Source of the DNA: Planctomycetota bacterium
Lineage (GTDB): Bacteria; Planctomycetota; Phycisphaerae; Phycisphaerales; UBA1924
Direction: 5' to 3'
NCBI GenBank assembly: GCA_018242605.1
Contig: JAFEBP010000027.1
Span: 1 to 63,983 of the forward strand
Length of the DNA: 63,983 bases
Under the pieces are notes generated by a model, which did not search any database, was not told where the DNA came from, and saw nothing but the letters and a program-made list of their open reading frames with translations. Below, piece after piece: positions 25,103 to 34,080 of the stretch (its first letter is position 1; each line of letters starts with the position of its first letter). The translations under genes and the position numbers were made by a program.

Positions 25103-26134
25103 ATGTCCACAATCTCCAATGGCCGCGGCAACGCGGGCGCGAAACCCGCCGAGCGTCGCTATATCAGCGAGTTCGGTCCCTCCGAACGCATCGGGGGCGT
25201 GTTCGCCATCAGCAACGCCCAACTCGGTCGCACTCGGCAGGACAAGCCGTTTCTCAAATGCATCGTCGGCGATCGCACGGGCGAGATGCCGGCACGCATG
25301 TGGTCGATCGACGAGGCAACGTTTCGCGGCCTGCCGACGGACGGCTTCGCGTTTCTCGAGGGCGAGACTCAGCCATACCAGGGTGAGTTGCAGCTGATCA
25401 TCCACACGATCTCGCCCGCGGAGCCGGGACCGGAGGAGATGAGATACCTCCTTCCGACCTCGAAGCGAAACATCGATGAGATGTTCGGCGAACTCACAGC
25501 CATCCTCGGCACCCTTGTGCACCCGGCGATGAAGGCGCTCGCGAAGCTGTACCTGGACGATCAGTTCCTGATGGACGCGTTCAAGCAGGCCCCGGCCGCC
25601 AAGAGCATGCACCACGCGTACCTGGGCGGGCTCCTGGAGCACACGCTGACGCTCGTCAAGCTCGCGGACCTCGTCTGCCCGCTGTACCCCAAGATCAACC
25701 GCGATCTGGTGGTCATGGGTCTCTTTCTGCACGATCTGGGCAAGACGCGTGAACTGGTGTACGACCGAGCGTTCTCCTACAGCGATCGGGGCGAGCTCAT
25801 CGGTCACATCGTTGAGGGCGCGATCATGCTCCACGACAAGGCCCACCTGCTTATGCGCGAGCAAGGGGTCCGCATGCCCGCCGGCGCCTTGACGGTGCTG
25901 CAGCACATCATCATCTCGCACCACGGCATCCCTGAGTTTGGCGCCGCCAAAATCCCCGCTACGCCAGAGGCGATCCTGGTCTCCCTGCTGGACAATCTGG
26001 ACGCGAAGACGACCATCGCGCTCGTCGCGGCGCGGCCGGAGCGGGCCTCGAGTTTCGATCGGGGCGGCAACTTCACCGAGAAGCAGTGGGCCCTGGACAC
26101 CAAGCTGTTCCGGCCCGATGTGCTCGCGCAGTGA
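25103..26134 (+). CDS. OB-fold plus HD-domain protein, YhaM-like 3'-5' exoribonuclease
   Basis: 343 residues from ATG 25103. The N-terminal part is a nucleic-acid-binding OB-like domain (ISNAQLGRTRQDKPFLKCIVGDRTGEMPARMW). The C-terminal half is an HD phosphohydrolase with HHAYLGGLLEHTLTL, the metal motif GLFLHDLGKTREL, and HHGIPEFGA. This OB plus HD order is that of the YhaM/CbfI exonuclease family, which degrades RNA or DNA 3'-5'. It ends 36 bases before a LON-domain gene and may be cotranscribed with it. Exact substrate is unknown. Confidence 0.9.
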   Translation: MSTISNGRGNAGAKPAERRYISEFGPSERIGGVFAISNAQLGRTRQDKPFLKCIVGDRTGEMPARMWSIDEATFRGLPTDGFAFLEGETQPYQGELQLIIHTISPAEPGPEEMRYLLPTSKRNIDEMFGELTAILGTLVHPAMKALAKLYLDDQFLMDAFKQAPAAKSMHHAYLGGLLEHTLTLVKLADLVCPLYPKINRDLVVMGLFLHDLGKTRELVYDRAFSYSDRGELIGHIVEGAIMLHDKAHLLMREQGVRMPAGALTVLQHIIISHHGIPEFGAAKIPATPEAILVSLLDNLDAKTTIALVAARPERASSFDRGGNFTEKQWALDTKLFRPDVLAQ

Positions 26135-26170
26135 GCCTCCGGAACCCGCTCCCGCGGCTATCCTTTTCCC

Positions 26171-26878
26171 GTGAGCGAAGAAAATGCCATCCAAGTGAAC
26201 TTCGGCAAGCCCATGCCGGTGTTCCCGCTCGATGCGCCGGTGCTGCTCCCGCAGCAGGTGCTGCCGCTGCACATCTTTGAACCCCGTTACCGCCAGATGG
26301 TGGAGCACAGCCTCGACGCTTCCGGGCAGATCGCGATGGCGATGTTCGCCGGCAGCGGATGGAAGACCCAGTATCACGGGCGGCCGCGGCTGCGTCCGGC
26401 GGTGTGCGTCGGCCAGATCGTTCAGCACGACCGTCTGCCCGATGGCCGGTACAACATCTTGCTCCAGGGAGTCTGTCGGGCGCGGATCGTCAAGGAACTG
26501 CCCGCGTCCGAGGACCGGCTGTATCGCATGGCGATGTTCGAACCGATCGGCCTCGAGCAGGCGGACAATGCCGACCTCGGGAAGGTGCGTCAGGAAATCT
26601 CGCAGCTCCTGGCTGCTGGTCCGCTGAGCCGCATGCTGGCAGCCGAGCCGGTGCTGGAATGGGTCAACAACGACGACATCCCTTCGCCCGCGCTGCTTGA
26701 GCTGGTGTCGTTCGCGATGATCAATGACGCGTCGTTGAGATACCGTCTTCTGGCCGAGGCGGATATCTCGACCCGAGCCGGCCTGATCCTGGGCGAACTC
26801 CATCATTTGCAGCGGTTGATCGAGCGGGCGGACGCCCAGCATCCGGAGCAGTGGCCCAAGGGCTGCAGCTGGAACTAG
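26171..26878 (+). CDS. LON substrate-binding-domain protein
   Basis: 235 residues, starting at GTG 26171. It consists of a stand-alone Lon N-terminal-type domain: FPLDAPVLLPQQVLPLHIFEPRYRQMVEHSL and VGQIVQHDRLPDGRYNILLQGVCRARIV are classic. There is no AAA or protease domain, so it is not a Lon protease. Similar proteins are often annotated as peptidase S16, LonN. Biochemical role is not known; such domains bind unfolded proteins. The gene is 36 bases after the HD protein. Confidence 0.92.
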   Translation: MSEENAIQVNFGKPMPVFPLDAPVLLPQQVLPLHIFEPRYRQMVEHSLDASGQIAMAMFAGSGWKTQYHGRPRLRPAVCVGQIVQHDRLPDGRYNILLQGVCRARIVKELPASEDRLYRMAMFEPIGLEQADNADLGKVRQEISQLLAAGPLSRMLAAEPVLEWVNNDDIPSPALLELVSFAMINDASLRYRLLAEADISTRAGLILGELHHLQRLIERADAQHPEQWPKGCSWN

Positions 26879-26905
26879 CGGCTACGGCCGTTGGACTGCC
26901 GCCGA

Positions 26906-26934
26906 GGTTGAGTTTAGCCAAAACGACCTATAAT
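26906..26934 (+). promoter_or_regulatory. Sigma-70-like promoter upstream of the small lipoprotein gene
   Basis: A perfect TATAAT (26929-26934) has GGTTGA 17 bases upstream. The 215-bp gap 26879-27093 holds nothing else recognised, and the following gene starts 160 bases downstream. Confidence 0.4.
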
Positions 26935-27093
26935 CACGCAGAACGGACGGTTCAAAGGTACTTCGCTCAGACTGAACTGAACTCCGGTCGCGCAATGGCC
27001 GAAGGGCACGGAACTCCGGTGCGGTAAGTGCGTCCTAACATCATGCCGGTGCATTACGGATTGGGATCGGGCTCAAACTTCGCGAGGTAGGTC

Positions 27094-27375
27094 ATGACAC
27101 TCAATCAAAGCTCGTCTGTCGGCCATCGCGGCATGAAGCGCTTCATTGCCGTCGCGATGCTCACCGCAATCTCCACCTCAGTTCCCGGCTGCAATAACGC
27201 CTTTCAGGGAGCGCTGTCCGGTGCGTCGCTCGGCGCATTGGGCGGCATGGGAATCGGCAGCGTGTTCGGCGCGATGGGGCAGGGCGCCGCGATCGGTGCG
27301 ATCGCGGGCGGCATCGGCGGCGCGATCATCGGCGATCAGAACGCCCGTAATAGCGGCAGTAACTGCGACTACTGA
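27094..27375 (+). CDS. Small glycine-zipper lipoprotein-like protein
   Basis: 93 residues from ATG 27094; ATG 27133 is an alternative that begins the hydrophobic signal directly. A signal sequence (KRFIAVAMLTAISTSVPGC) ends in a lipobox-like VPGC. The mature part is a glycine-zipper stretch (ALSGASLGALGGMGIGSVFG, then AIGAIAGGIGGAIIG), as in outer-membrane lipoproteins of the SlyB/PCP type that insert in a membrane. It overlaps the convergent unknown gene at 27369 by 7 bases. Precise role unknown. Confidence 0.75.
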   Translation: MTLNQSSSVGHRGMKRFIAVAMLTAISTSVPGCNNAFQGALSGASLGALGGMGIGSVFGAMGQGAAIGAIAGGIGGAIIGDQNARNSGSNCDY

Positions 27376-27746
27376 ATCGGCTTGAGCAGGGTCCCGCCGT
27401 AGACACGCTCCCACGCGTCCTCGCTTACGAGCAGGGCGACCGGTGCGATTCCCCGTGCCGCCGCGATCCGCCGCACTTCCGCGCGGGCCCGCCGACCGAG
27501 TTTCAGCGATCGGGCGAGTCGTTCGAAAGCGGCCTCCGCCGGATCCACGAGCGTGCTTCTGTATTTCGTCCACCACCAGACGACGCAGACCAGCGCCGCA
27601 CAACCGCACAGTCCGATCCATCCCCAACTGTCGACAGTCGGCGACGGCGCGGCAGTCCGTCCCAGCGACAACTCGACTTCCCGCACCGTGCCCGACGCGG
27701 CCGGTGATGAAAGCACCGAAGCGCCCTGTTCCTGAAGCGGCATCAC
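27369..27746 (-). CDS. Hypothetical single-span membrane protein
   Basis: 125 residues. One transmembrane helix (about 42-60, WIGLCGCAALVCVVWWW) separates a short N-terminal part from a C-terminal, Arg/Ala-rich cytoplasmic part (FERLARSLKLGRRARAEVRRIA). The start GTG at 27746 overlaps the stop of the HEAT-repeat gene (GTGA), so the two form one operon. I do not recognise the family. The topology suggests a membrane anchor or adaptor for the HEAT protein; this is inference. Confidence 0.7.
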   Translation of the reverse strand: MMPLQEQGASVLSSPAASGTVREVELSLGRTAAPSPTVDSWGWIGLCGCAALVCVVWWWTKYRSTLVDPAEAAFERLARSLKLGRRARAEVRRIAAARGIAPVALLVSEDAWERVYGGTLLKPIQ

Positions 27747-29863
27747 GCAACCTCCTTGAGCGATTCGCTCTCGGGCATATGGCCCACCAGACGCAGGGCG
27801 GGCGCCGGAGAGATCTCCAATCCCAGCGCCGCTGCGGCGGCGCGGGCTCGGACACGTGGGTCTTGGGATGTTGCGGCCATCAATCCGACCTGCCGGATGA
27901 TCTCTTCGCCACCGCTGAACTGTTGAAGGGTCTGTCCCGCCCTGCCCGCTGCCCAGAGCGCCGCGAGCCGCATCGGCTGTTCTGGAGCCGCGAGCATACT
28001 GAGCAGTTCATCGCAGGACTTTCTGCCGAAAACGGCGCTGCGTATCCCCGCGAGCACGGCATTGGCCCGCACGCGGTGGTTCGGGTCGTGCTTCAACTCG
28101 AGGATCGATGGCAGTGGGGGACCGTCGCTGAGGCTGGCGGCTCGTTTGACCGCGGCCTCGACCGCGTTCGCTCGGACGCGGGCGTCCGGATGTTTGAGAC
28201 CGGTTGTCAGCGCCGCCGCCGCCCGCTGAGTTTGGAGTTTCGCCGCCATGGCGACGGCGGTGGCGACGAGGCGAGCGTCATGCGGTGCGGCTGGGCTCGA
28301 CGCGATGGCGCAAATCTCGTCGGCAAAGCGGTCCATCCAACCCAGGGCTCGGACCACGCGCAACGTCTCGCCCACGGCGGCCGAGGCGCCGCTCAGACCG
28401 GCCCGCAACGTCTGTTCCACACGCTGAGGGCTCGACCTCGCCGCCCTTCGCACCGTCAGCATGCCCGAGGCGTTACGGCCTTCGCCGGATTCCCACTGCG
28501 CCCACGCTCTGACAATCGGGTGTGGGGAGCGGAGCAGCGGCTGGGCGATCCGGCCGACCGCGGGAGTCGCACGGAGCTCATTGCGACCACTTTCCGGAGC
28601 TCTCCGGAGCATCGCGCCGCGGGCGACGTCTTCGGCCGGGTCGAAGCACCAGTCGATCATCGTGCTTGGCGAAGCGGCTCTCATGGCCGCGTGACGTGTG
28701 ACGCTGTCCTCGTCGGCGAGGAGCGCGGAGAGCATCGCACGCTTTGAGATTGCATCTGTTCTCACCAGGCACACCAGCCCGGGCACGCCGCGCCGGGCGT
28801 GCGGCCCAAGGGCCGGGATGACTCCGGCGCTCGGCACGGCGGCCCGCGCGGTCATCAAGGGTTGGCCAGCAGTCCGGCCTCGCACGCGGATTTCCGCCAA
28901 ACGGACCGCGCGTGCGGGACGCAACCCCAGATGCCAGCGACGCAGCACCAGTTCGTGCTCGATGAGTCCTTCGCAACGTGACAGGCGTTCGGCAGCCGCG
29001 CCGGCGAGAACCGGGTTTGTCAGCCACTCCATCGCCCGGACCCGCGCCACAGGGAGCCGGCCGAATCGCAGCACCGATTGAAGGGCCGAGTGACCGACGC
29101 TGGGGCCTGACTCCAGCCAGTCCGCGAGCAGACGCCAGCCTTCTCCGGCTCGGGATCGGCACGACTCGCCGCCCGCGAGCAGCAGAGCCGCGAGCAGTGC
29201 GCCTCGCTTTCGATGATTCTCGAAGTCCGAGCACGCGTGCGCCACGACCGCGGCGAGGATATCCGCGCCTTGCGGGGTCGTGTCCTCGCGGCGCGTCTTC
29301 TGAACGGCGTTGTCGACGCCGTCCGGTGGGACCGCGCCGATGGCCAGGGCGACCTTGAGCGACAGGTTGGCCAGAGCGGTCTCTGCCTCGACCGCAACGC
29401 GGGGCTCTGGGTCGCAGATCAGGAGCCCGATGACCGGCGAGAGAATCGGATCGCCGATCCGTCCCGCCAGCGCGGCCACCGCGGAGCGCTGACTCGGGTT
29501 GGGGTCCGTCGCCAGGGCGTCAACAGCGCCGGCCCACAAACTCGGGTCCTCCGCCGCGGCGAGGGTTTGAATTTCCTCGGGCAGCCGGTTCCAGTGCCGC
29601 GCCAAGTAGGCCATGGCGGTCAGGCGTCGCCTCTGGTGCATGGGCCCGGTCCATCGCTTCGCCAAGGAGGTGAGGAGTGATGGACGGTGCTGCTCTTTGG
29701 CCGCGGCGAGCAAGGCGGCGCTGATCTGCGCCGATTCCCGCGGCGAACACACAGCGAGCGATTCCCCCAGAGCGGCGATCCGTTCGTCGGCGGTGAGAAG
29801 CGCCACCCGATTCATGCGGGCGGCGAAAGGCACGGTGAACTGGGCGAGAGTCGGAGTTCTCAC
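27743..29863 (-). CDS. HEAT-repeat protein, about 700 residues
   Basis: 706 residues from GTG 29863; a GTG at 29887 with GGAG upstream is a competing start. The protein is almost all alpha-helical with many Ala/Arg/Leu-rich HEAT or armadillo-like repeats, e.g. NPSQRSAVAALAGRIGDP, HPDARVRANAVEAA and NHRVRANAVLAG. Such proteins are scaffolds. There is no enzyme domain or signal peptide. Its downstream partner is the small membrane protein with an overlapping start. Function in the cell unknown. Confidence 0.8.
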   Translation of the reverse strand: MRTPTLAQFTVPFAARMNRVALLTADERIAALGESLAVCSPRESAQISAALLAAAKEQHRPSLLTSLAKRWTGPMHQRRRLTAMAYLARHWNRLPEEIQTLAAAEDPSLWAGAVDALATDPNPSQRSAVAALAGRIGDPILSPVIGLLICDPEPRVAVEAETALANLSLKVALAIGAVPPDGVDNAVQKTRREDTTPQGADILAAVVAHACSDFENHRKRGALLAALLLAGGESCRSRAGEGWRLLADWLESGPSVGHSALQSVLRFGRLPVARVRAMEWLTNPVLAGAAAERLSRCEGLIEHELVLRRWHLGLRPARAVRLAEIRVRGRTAGQPLMTARAAVPSAGVIPALGPHARRGVPGLVCLVRTDAISKRAMLSALLADEDSVTRHAAMRAASPSTMIDWCFDPAEDVARGAMLRRAPESGRNELRATPAVGRIAQPLLRSPHPIVRAWAQWESGEGRNASGMLTVRRAARSSPQRVEQTLRAGLSGASAAVGETLRVVRALGWMDRFADEICAIASSPAAPHDARLVATAVAMAAKLQTQRAAAALTTGLKHPDARVRANAVEAAVKRAASLSDGPPLPSILELKHDPNHRVRANAVLAGIRSAVFGRKSCDELLSMLAAPEQPMRLAALWAAGRAGQTLQQFSGGEEIIRQVGLMAATSQDPRVRARAAAAALGLEISPAPALRLVGHMPESESLKEVA

Positions 29864-30067
29864 GTGTAATGTGTACTCTGTCGGCACTCGCTCCAGGATT
29901 GCCCCAATACAGGGCCGTCGGACGCCCTCGGTCCGCTTTGGGACGCCGCAACGGAGTCCGCAGTTCGATCTGGGTCCCCAAGACGTCCGGGCGCGCACGG
30001 GTCTGGAGAGATCGTCTATCTCGTACGTGCTCCACCCGAATGGGGATACGCGGCGGAAAGGACGGGT

Positions 30068-30763
30068 ATGAAAGGTGCCTTCACATCAGCGGCGGATCCG
30101 TGGACATACCGCGTCGCGTTGTTCAAGCAAGCTGTCGGTCTTGGCTCGGTCAGTCCCGGTTCCCGGCGGTTCATTTCGCGGCCGAAGTACACGCTTGAGG
30201 CGGCACTCTCGGAAGGTTCGCACACGCTCACGTTCCGTTCCGGTCTCCACGTCATCACGGAACTCGTGCTTCCCAACAGCGCGCCGCTGCCGCCGGGCAA
30301 GAAACTCGGTGGTGGTGTGTGCCAGTTGGGTCACGACGTCGAATCTCACGCGGAAGATGGCACTTGCCGCCACCTGGGATCACTTTCGTCCGAGCAGCTT
30401 GATACCCACGCGTTCTGGGCGGCCTTTGGTGAGATCGCCGACCTTGCGTTGGAGCATGACGCCTTCGTGATGCGTTGGGGTGATGGGATCGCCAGATCGA
30501 TGAGCGTGCTGGACGTCCAGAGCTTCATGAACGAAGTGCACGTGCAGGGGTACCACTTCGACGCGTCGTGTCACTTGATCATCCGCAGCCAGTCCATCTT
30601 CGAGCACGTTTCCGCCAGATCCGGGGTGCTCGGTGGAGGCATGCACATCGACGGATCGCGAGCGGGCGTGATCTGCTCCCGCTCCGAGCTGCGCATGGCT
30701 GATCCGAACGAGAGCCGAATACAAGTTGGTCGAGTTCGCCCGCGAAAGTCTCCGAAACGGTGA
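30068..30763 (+). CDS. Conserved hypothetical protein (possibly DUF2617-like)
   Basis: 231 residues from ATG 30068 with AAAGGA 7 bases upstream. No signal peptide or membrane span. Recognisable stretches are GLHVITELVLPNSAPLPPGKK, HAFWAAFGEIADLALEHDA, and VQGYHFDASCHLIIRSQSIFE. The last, plus the layout, reminds me of DUF2617, a plant and planctomycete family of unknown function, but I cannot verify this. It begins 0.2 kb from the divergent HEAT gene and ends before the pseudopilin gene. Function unknown. Confidence 0.6.
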   Translation: MKGAFTSAADPWTYRVALFKQAVGLGSVSPGSRRFISRPKYTLEAALSEGSHTLTFRSGLHVITELVLPNSAPLPPGKKLGGGVCQLGHDVESHAEDGTCRHLGSLSSEQLDTHAFWAAFGEIADLALEHDAFVMRWGDGIARSMSVLDVQSFMNEVHVQGYHFDASCHLIIRSQSIFEHVSARSGVLGGGMHIDGSRAGVICSRSELRMADPNESRIQVGRVRPRKSPKR

Positions 30764-30924
30764 ATCGTGCGGAATCTTCCGCCTTCCTACCCTGCCTAAG
30801 CAACTTTGCGGTACTCCCACCCGAATACATTCACGGGGGGCTGCCAGCCGCAGCGCCGTGGTTCCATTTCTGGGGCGTGGCGTCCGATCCGACCAGTTCT
30901 CAGACGATGACCGGAGTTATTGAT

Positions 30925-32001
30925 ATGCACAGCCTTCCCTGCACCTTCGCCGCCACCAGCCGCATCGCCCGGCGAGCCTTCAGCATCGTCGAACTGCTCG
31001 TCGTGATCGCGATCATCGCGCTCGTGGTGTCGATCGTCATCCCAGCGGTGGGAGGGGCCCGCAAGAACGCCAAGCAGGCGGACACCATCGGGCTGTGCAA
31101 TAGCCTGTCACAGGCGTGCAGCCAGTTCATCCTCGATCAGCGGCGTGTGCCCGGGTACTTCTCCGCGAGGGAGATGGGCGACGCGGAGAATGAGTCTCGC
31201 GGCTTCAGCGCGATGCAGAACGTGATGCTCGATCTGGCGGGCGGGGTCGTCGCGAACAACGCGACCGGAAATCTGGCGACACAGGTCGGCCCGACCGCCG
31301 CGAACACCATCACGGTCGACATCAACCAGATCGGCGCGGCCGCTTCGGGGAACAAGGCGTACTTCACTCCCAAGTCAAAGAACTACCGCGCGCAGGACGG
31401 CCTTGACGCCGACGTGGGTAAGCGAACCTCATCCGTGAACGGTCACGTGAAGATTCCCGAGGTGGTCGATGCAGAGGGCGCGCCCATCCTGATCTGGACG
31501 ATCGACGAGGCCGCCAAGGCGCCGTTTCCGAACACGGCCGCGTGGGTGCCGCTGATGGCCCGCGACAACTCCAGCGGCAACAACGCCGTCGCCCGGTTCT
31601 ATTGGGCTTCCAATGCGGCGTTCCTTTCTGATGGCGATGGCGATTTTCTGGGCAAGCGTCTGTTGCCCCAGACCGATCGGAACGCAGGCAAGGGTTACAG
31701 CGTGATCAGCAACGCCCTGCAGGCCGCGAAGTCCGCGAACCTCGCCGCGCTGCTCGCCAGTCCGAACTCGCCCGCTCCGTACAGCGCCACTGCGGCCGTC
31801 GCTGACATCTGTCCGACAGCTCCGATCGGGTCCTTCGTGATTCACGCGGCCGGGCAGGATGGCGTGTTCTTCAACGCTCGAGACAAGGGCGGCGCTGGCA
31901 ATCTGGACGCGGGTGGATTCATCCGCTACGGACAGAACTTCAAGCCCAAGCCCAGCCCGATCCTTGGCGGGTTTGACGACGTCGTGATCCCGGGTAACTG
32001 A
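30925..32001 (+). CDS. Type IV pilin/pseudopilin-like protein
   Basis: 358 residues from ATG 30925 with CGGAG nine bases upstream; an open frame extends further upstream and was rejected. The N-terminal class III signal RRAF-SIVELLVVIAIIALVVSIVIPA has the prepilin cleavage site, the Glu5-like residue, and the hydrophobic stalk. The rest is a large soluble pilin head, longer than a normal type II secretion pseudopilin, as in planctomycete DUF1559-type proteins. It would be processed by a prepilin peptidase. Substrate or fibre unknown. It ends 30 bp before a convergent gene. Confidence 0.85.
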   Translation: MHSLPCTFAATSRIARRAFSIVELLVVIAIIALVVSIVIPAVGGARKNAKQADTIGLCNSLSQACSQFILDQRRVPGYFSAREMGDAENESRGFSAMQNVMLDLAGGVVANNATGNLATQVGPTAANTITVDINQIGAAASGNKAYFTPKSKNYRAQDGLDADVGKRTSSVNGHVKIPEVVDAEGAPILIWTIDEAAKAPFPNTAAWVPLMARDNSSGNNAVARFYWASNAAFLSDGDGDFLGKRLLPQTDRNAGKGYSVISNALQAAKSANLAALLASPNSPAPYSATAAVADICPTAPIGSFVIHAAGQDGVFFNARDKGGAGNLDAGGFIRYGQNFKPKPSPILGGFDDVVIPGN

Positions 32002-32031
32002 CCCGCTGAGACAGCCCGAGTTTCTAGTTCC

Positions 32032-32580
32032 TTACGCCGCGGCACGGCGTTCCCAGCCCTTGGGCCGAACGTTGGCCGGAGTGTTCGGCAGTTCGAGCCA
32101 GTCCTCCGCACGCGTCAGGTTCAGTTCCGACGCCATTGTCTTTCGATACCCCAGCAGGCGGATGATCTCCAGGACGTCGGTCCAGGTGGGGAAAGTCTTG
32201 GCGTTGGCCTTCTTGAACTCGTCGATCGCCATCAAGAACAAGAACTGCTCGGGGGTCATTTCCCCTTGCTCGGCCCGGCGGCCGAAATCGCTCAGGCGCC
32301 GTCCACGGCCGCGGCGACGCTCCAGACCGCTGTCGGCGGGCTCGGCGATGGTTGGGTCGTCCTGGGTGGTTGGCGGGCGATCCTTGCCGCTCTCGCGAGG
32401 ATCTGCCACTTCGCGCCGGTCTGAGAAAACCCGGCGATCGATGACGGTTCCGCGTTGCCAATCAGGTGTAGCGGTTGCGCCCTTGGGGCCTTTGACCGCT
32501 TTGGGCGCGGACTTGGGTGTGGTGGTGCTGTCGCCGGCCTCGGGGCGGATGCGGATGGGAAAGGAATCAGGAGGGTTCAT
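32032..32580 (-). CDS. Conserved hypothetical protein
   Basis: 182 residues. A disordered Pro/Thr/Arg-rich N-terminal half (many RR pairs) is followed by a compact helical domain: MTPEQFLFLMAIDEFKKANA then TFPTWTDVLEIIRLLGYRK, then an Asn/Pro-rich end. The domain looks like a small helix-turn-helix or a winged-helix-like fold, but I do not recognise the family. Predicted cytoplasmic. It follows the acidic-tail gene on the same strand. Confidence 0.75.
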   Translation of the reverse strand: MNPPDSFPIRIRPEAGDSTTTPKSAPKAVKGPKGATATPDWQRGTVIDRRVFSDRREVADPRESGKDRPPTTQDDPTIAEPADSGLERRRGRGRRLSDFGRRAEQGEMTPEQFLFLMAIDEFKKANAKTFPTWTDVLEIIRLLGYRKTMASELNLTRAEDWLELPNTPANVRPKGWERRAAA

Positions 32581-32645
32581 TGGCGGGTTCCGGAGGGAAG
32601 GTACCCGCCTTGGGGGACGCCGATGGGCGCGTCCGTCATGACGGG

Positions 32646-32927
32646 TCAGAAGTCTTCGTCTTCTTCCTCATCATCGTCTCCCGACTCGGCGTCCTCTTCG
32701 TCGTCCTCGTCTTCGTCTTCGAGGAAGTCCTCATCGTCCTCCTCGTACTCCTCATCTTCCTCGTACTCGTCATCATCCTCAAAGACGTCGTCGTCTTCTT
32801 CGTCGAAGTCGTCGTCGTCCTCACCCATGACGATCACCGGAGCGGTAGGCGCCTGCCACCGATCGCCGTTCGACCACGTCTGCTCCTCGCCGACCGCACC
32901 GACTTTCAGTAGTATTTCAGAGGCCAT
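32646..32927 (-). CDS. Small protein with highly acidic tail
   Basis: 93 residues from ATG 32927 (GGAAGG upstream). The N-terminal 40 residues look ordered (ASEILLKVGAVGEEQTWSNG). The rest is almost only Asp and Glu with a few Phe/Tyr (EEDDDVFEDDDEYEEDEEYEEDDE). Such tails act as histone-like mimics, in ion binding, or in chromatin protein antagonism, but none is shown here. The DNA is a long GA-rich triplet run. Possible translation artefact on the other strand was rejected (see below). Confidence 0.7.
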   Translation of the reverse strand: MASEILLKVGAVGEEQTWSNGDRWQAPTAPVIVMGEDDDDFDEEDDDVFEDDDEYEEDEEYEEDDEDFLEDEDEDDEEDAESGDDDEEEDEDF

Positions 32928-33282
32928 GATCCACCTTCCACCTTGTGCCATCCCGTCCGTAAGACACACATGTGTATGAGGACGCTCCACAACCATTGAA
33001 CTGAGACGCTTCACCATCGGAATCTCGACCCTCTCGAGCGACACGTTTAATCTCACCCGGGAGGAACGCTCCCGAGTGCGCCAATCTTTCCCTCCCCGCC
33101 CCGCCCGGACCACCCCCCGATCACGACTTTTCCCGTCGGCCATCCTGACCGGCCGATGCAGTTGTCCCCGCGCCATTCTCCGCAGGCCGAGGGGTTGCGG
33201 TTCCCTTGCACCGGCGGAAACGGGCCGTACAGTACAGCCGTCTTGGTGCAAGTCAAACGCGTTCCTGCCTCGAAAATCCCTC
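32928..33282. other. Intergenic region, 355 bp, little seen
   Basis: Divergent region between the acidic protein and the DUF6677-like gene. A sigma-70-like pair TTGCAC-N16-TACAGT lies at 33206-33233 on the plus strand. Otherwise I see nothing. Confidence 0.5.
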
Positions 33283-33786
33283 ATGCAAGACTCTTCATCT
33301 TTCAGGCCGCTCCCCATGCTGGCAGCCCTGGTCGTCCCGGGCCTGGGGCATGTCGTGGCGGGCGAGCATATCCGTGGAGTTCTGGCCGGGGCGGGTGTGC
33401 TAGGGCTCTTTTTCGGCGGCATGTTCATCGGCGGAATTGACGTCGTAGACAGCCGGGAAGATGCCGTGTGGTTCTACGGTCAAGCCCTCGTCGGCCCGAT
33501 CGCCCTTGGAGTTGATTGGGCCCACCAGAACAAGTTCAAGGTGATTGATCCGGTGACCAAACAGGTCCGTTCCGCCAACCCCAACGAGGGACGCGATCCG
33601 ATCTCGGGCAAGGCCGTCGCCGGCGGCACCCCGCCGAACGAGAAGAGTTTGAGCAAGGTGAACGAACTGGGAACCTTGTTCGGCACGGTCGCCGGGATGC
33701 TCAATCTGGTCGTTGTGCTGGACGCAGGGTTCCCGAGCCGCGACAAGCCCCGCAAGCCAAAGGCCGACGCAGGAGCCACGGCGTGA
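33283..33786 (+). CDS. DUF6677-like membrane protein
   Basis: 167 residues from ATG 33283, chosen because the following FRPLPMLAALVVPGLGHVVAGE is the conserved family start. Two or three hydrophobic segments (about 12-30, 39-55, 135-150) suggest a membrane protein. The VPGLGH motif and the gene length fit DUF6677, a planctomycete family. The C-terminal tail is Lys/Pro-rich. It overlaps the following small membrane gene by 4 bases (GTGA), so the two work together. Function unknown. Confidence 0.75.
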   Translation: MQDSSSFRPLPMLAALVVPGLGHVVAGEHIRGVLAGAGVLGLFFGGMFIGGIDVVDSREDAVWFYGQALVGPIALGVDWAHQNKFKVIDPVTKQVRSANPNEGRDPISGKAVAGGTPPNEKSLSKVNELGTLFGTVAGMLNLVVVLDAGFPSRDKPRKPKADAGATA

Positions 33787-34055
33787 ATCAAGAACTGTTC
33801 CAATCATTCACTACCCTGGCCTACCGCCCGTTCATCGACCCCATCAATGTTCACCGTTTGTGGTATTGGTTGCTGATCCCGCTGGCGTTGGGAATCGCCG
33901 TGACGTACAAGGCGGTCCGTGTAGGTGACATGAGCCACTACGTGCGGCAAGTAGCGGCGATGACGGCGCAGATCGTCGGTGCGATGTTCCTGCTCGGGCT
34001 GGGCTCGTACCTGCTCATCCAGCACGTGCTGCCGCTGATCCTGCCCGTCAAGTAA
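33783..34055 (+). CDS. Small two-span membrane protein, unknown
   Basis: 90 residues from GTG 33783, overlapping the stop of the DUF6677-like gene. Two hydrophobic spans (about 28-43 and 59-86) with a short loop (RVGDMSHYVRQVAAM). No enzyme motif is seen. It is cotranscribed with its upstream neighbour and followed by a carboxymuconolactone-decarboxylase-like gene. Probably a partner subunit of the DUF6677 protein; not recognised further. Confidence 0.75.
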   Translation: MNQELFQSFTTLAYRPFIDPINVHRLWYWLLIPLALGIAVTYKAVRVGDMSHYVRQVAAMTAQIVGAMFLLGLGSYLLIQHVLPLILPVK

Positions 34056-34080
34056 CGCCGCGAAGTTCGGGAACGCTCGC

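Noticed and set aside
25052..26842. Long minus-strand open frame opposite the HD and LON genes
   Set aside because: Arg/His/Gln-rich composition, no domain, and clear domains on the other strand.
32455..32979. Plus-strand frame with a long poly-Ser run opposite the acidic-tail gene
   Set aside because: The Ser run is the complement of the GA-rich Asp/Glu codons; the minus-strand gene has a ribosome site and an ordered start.
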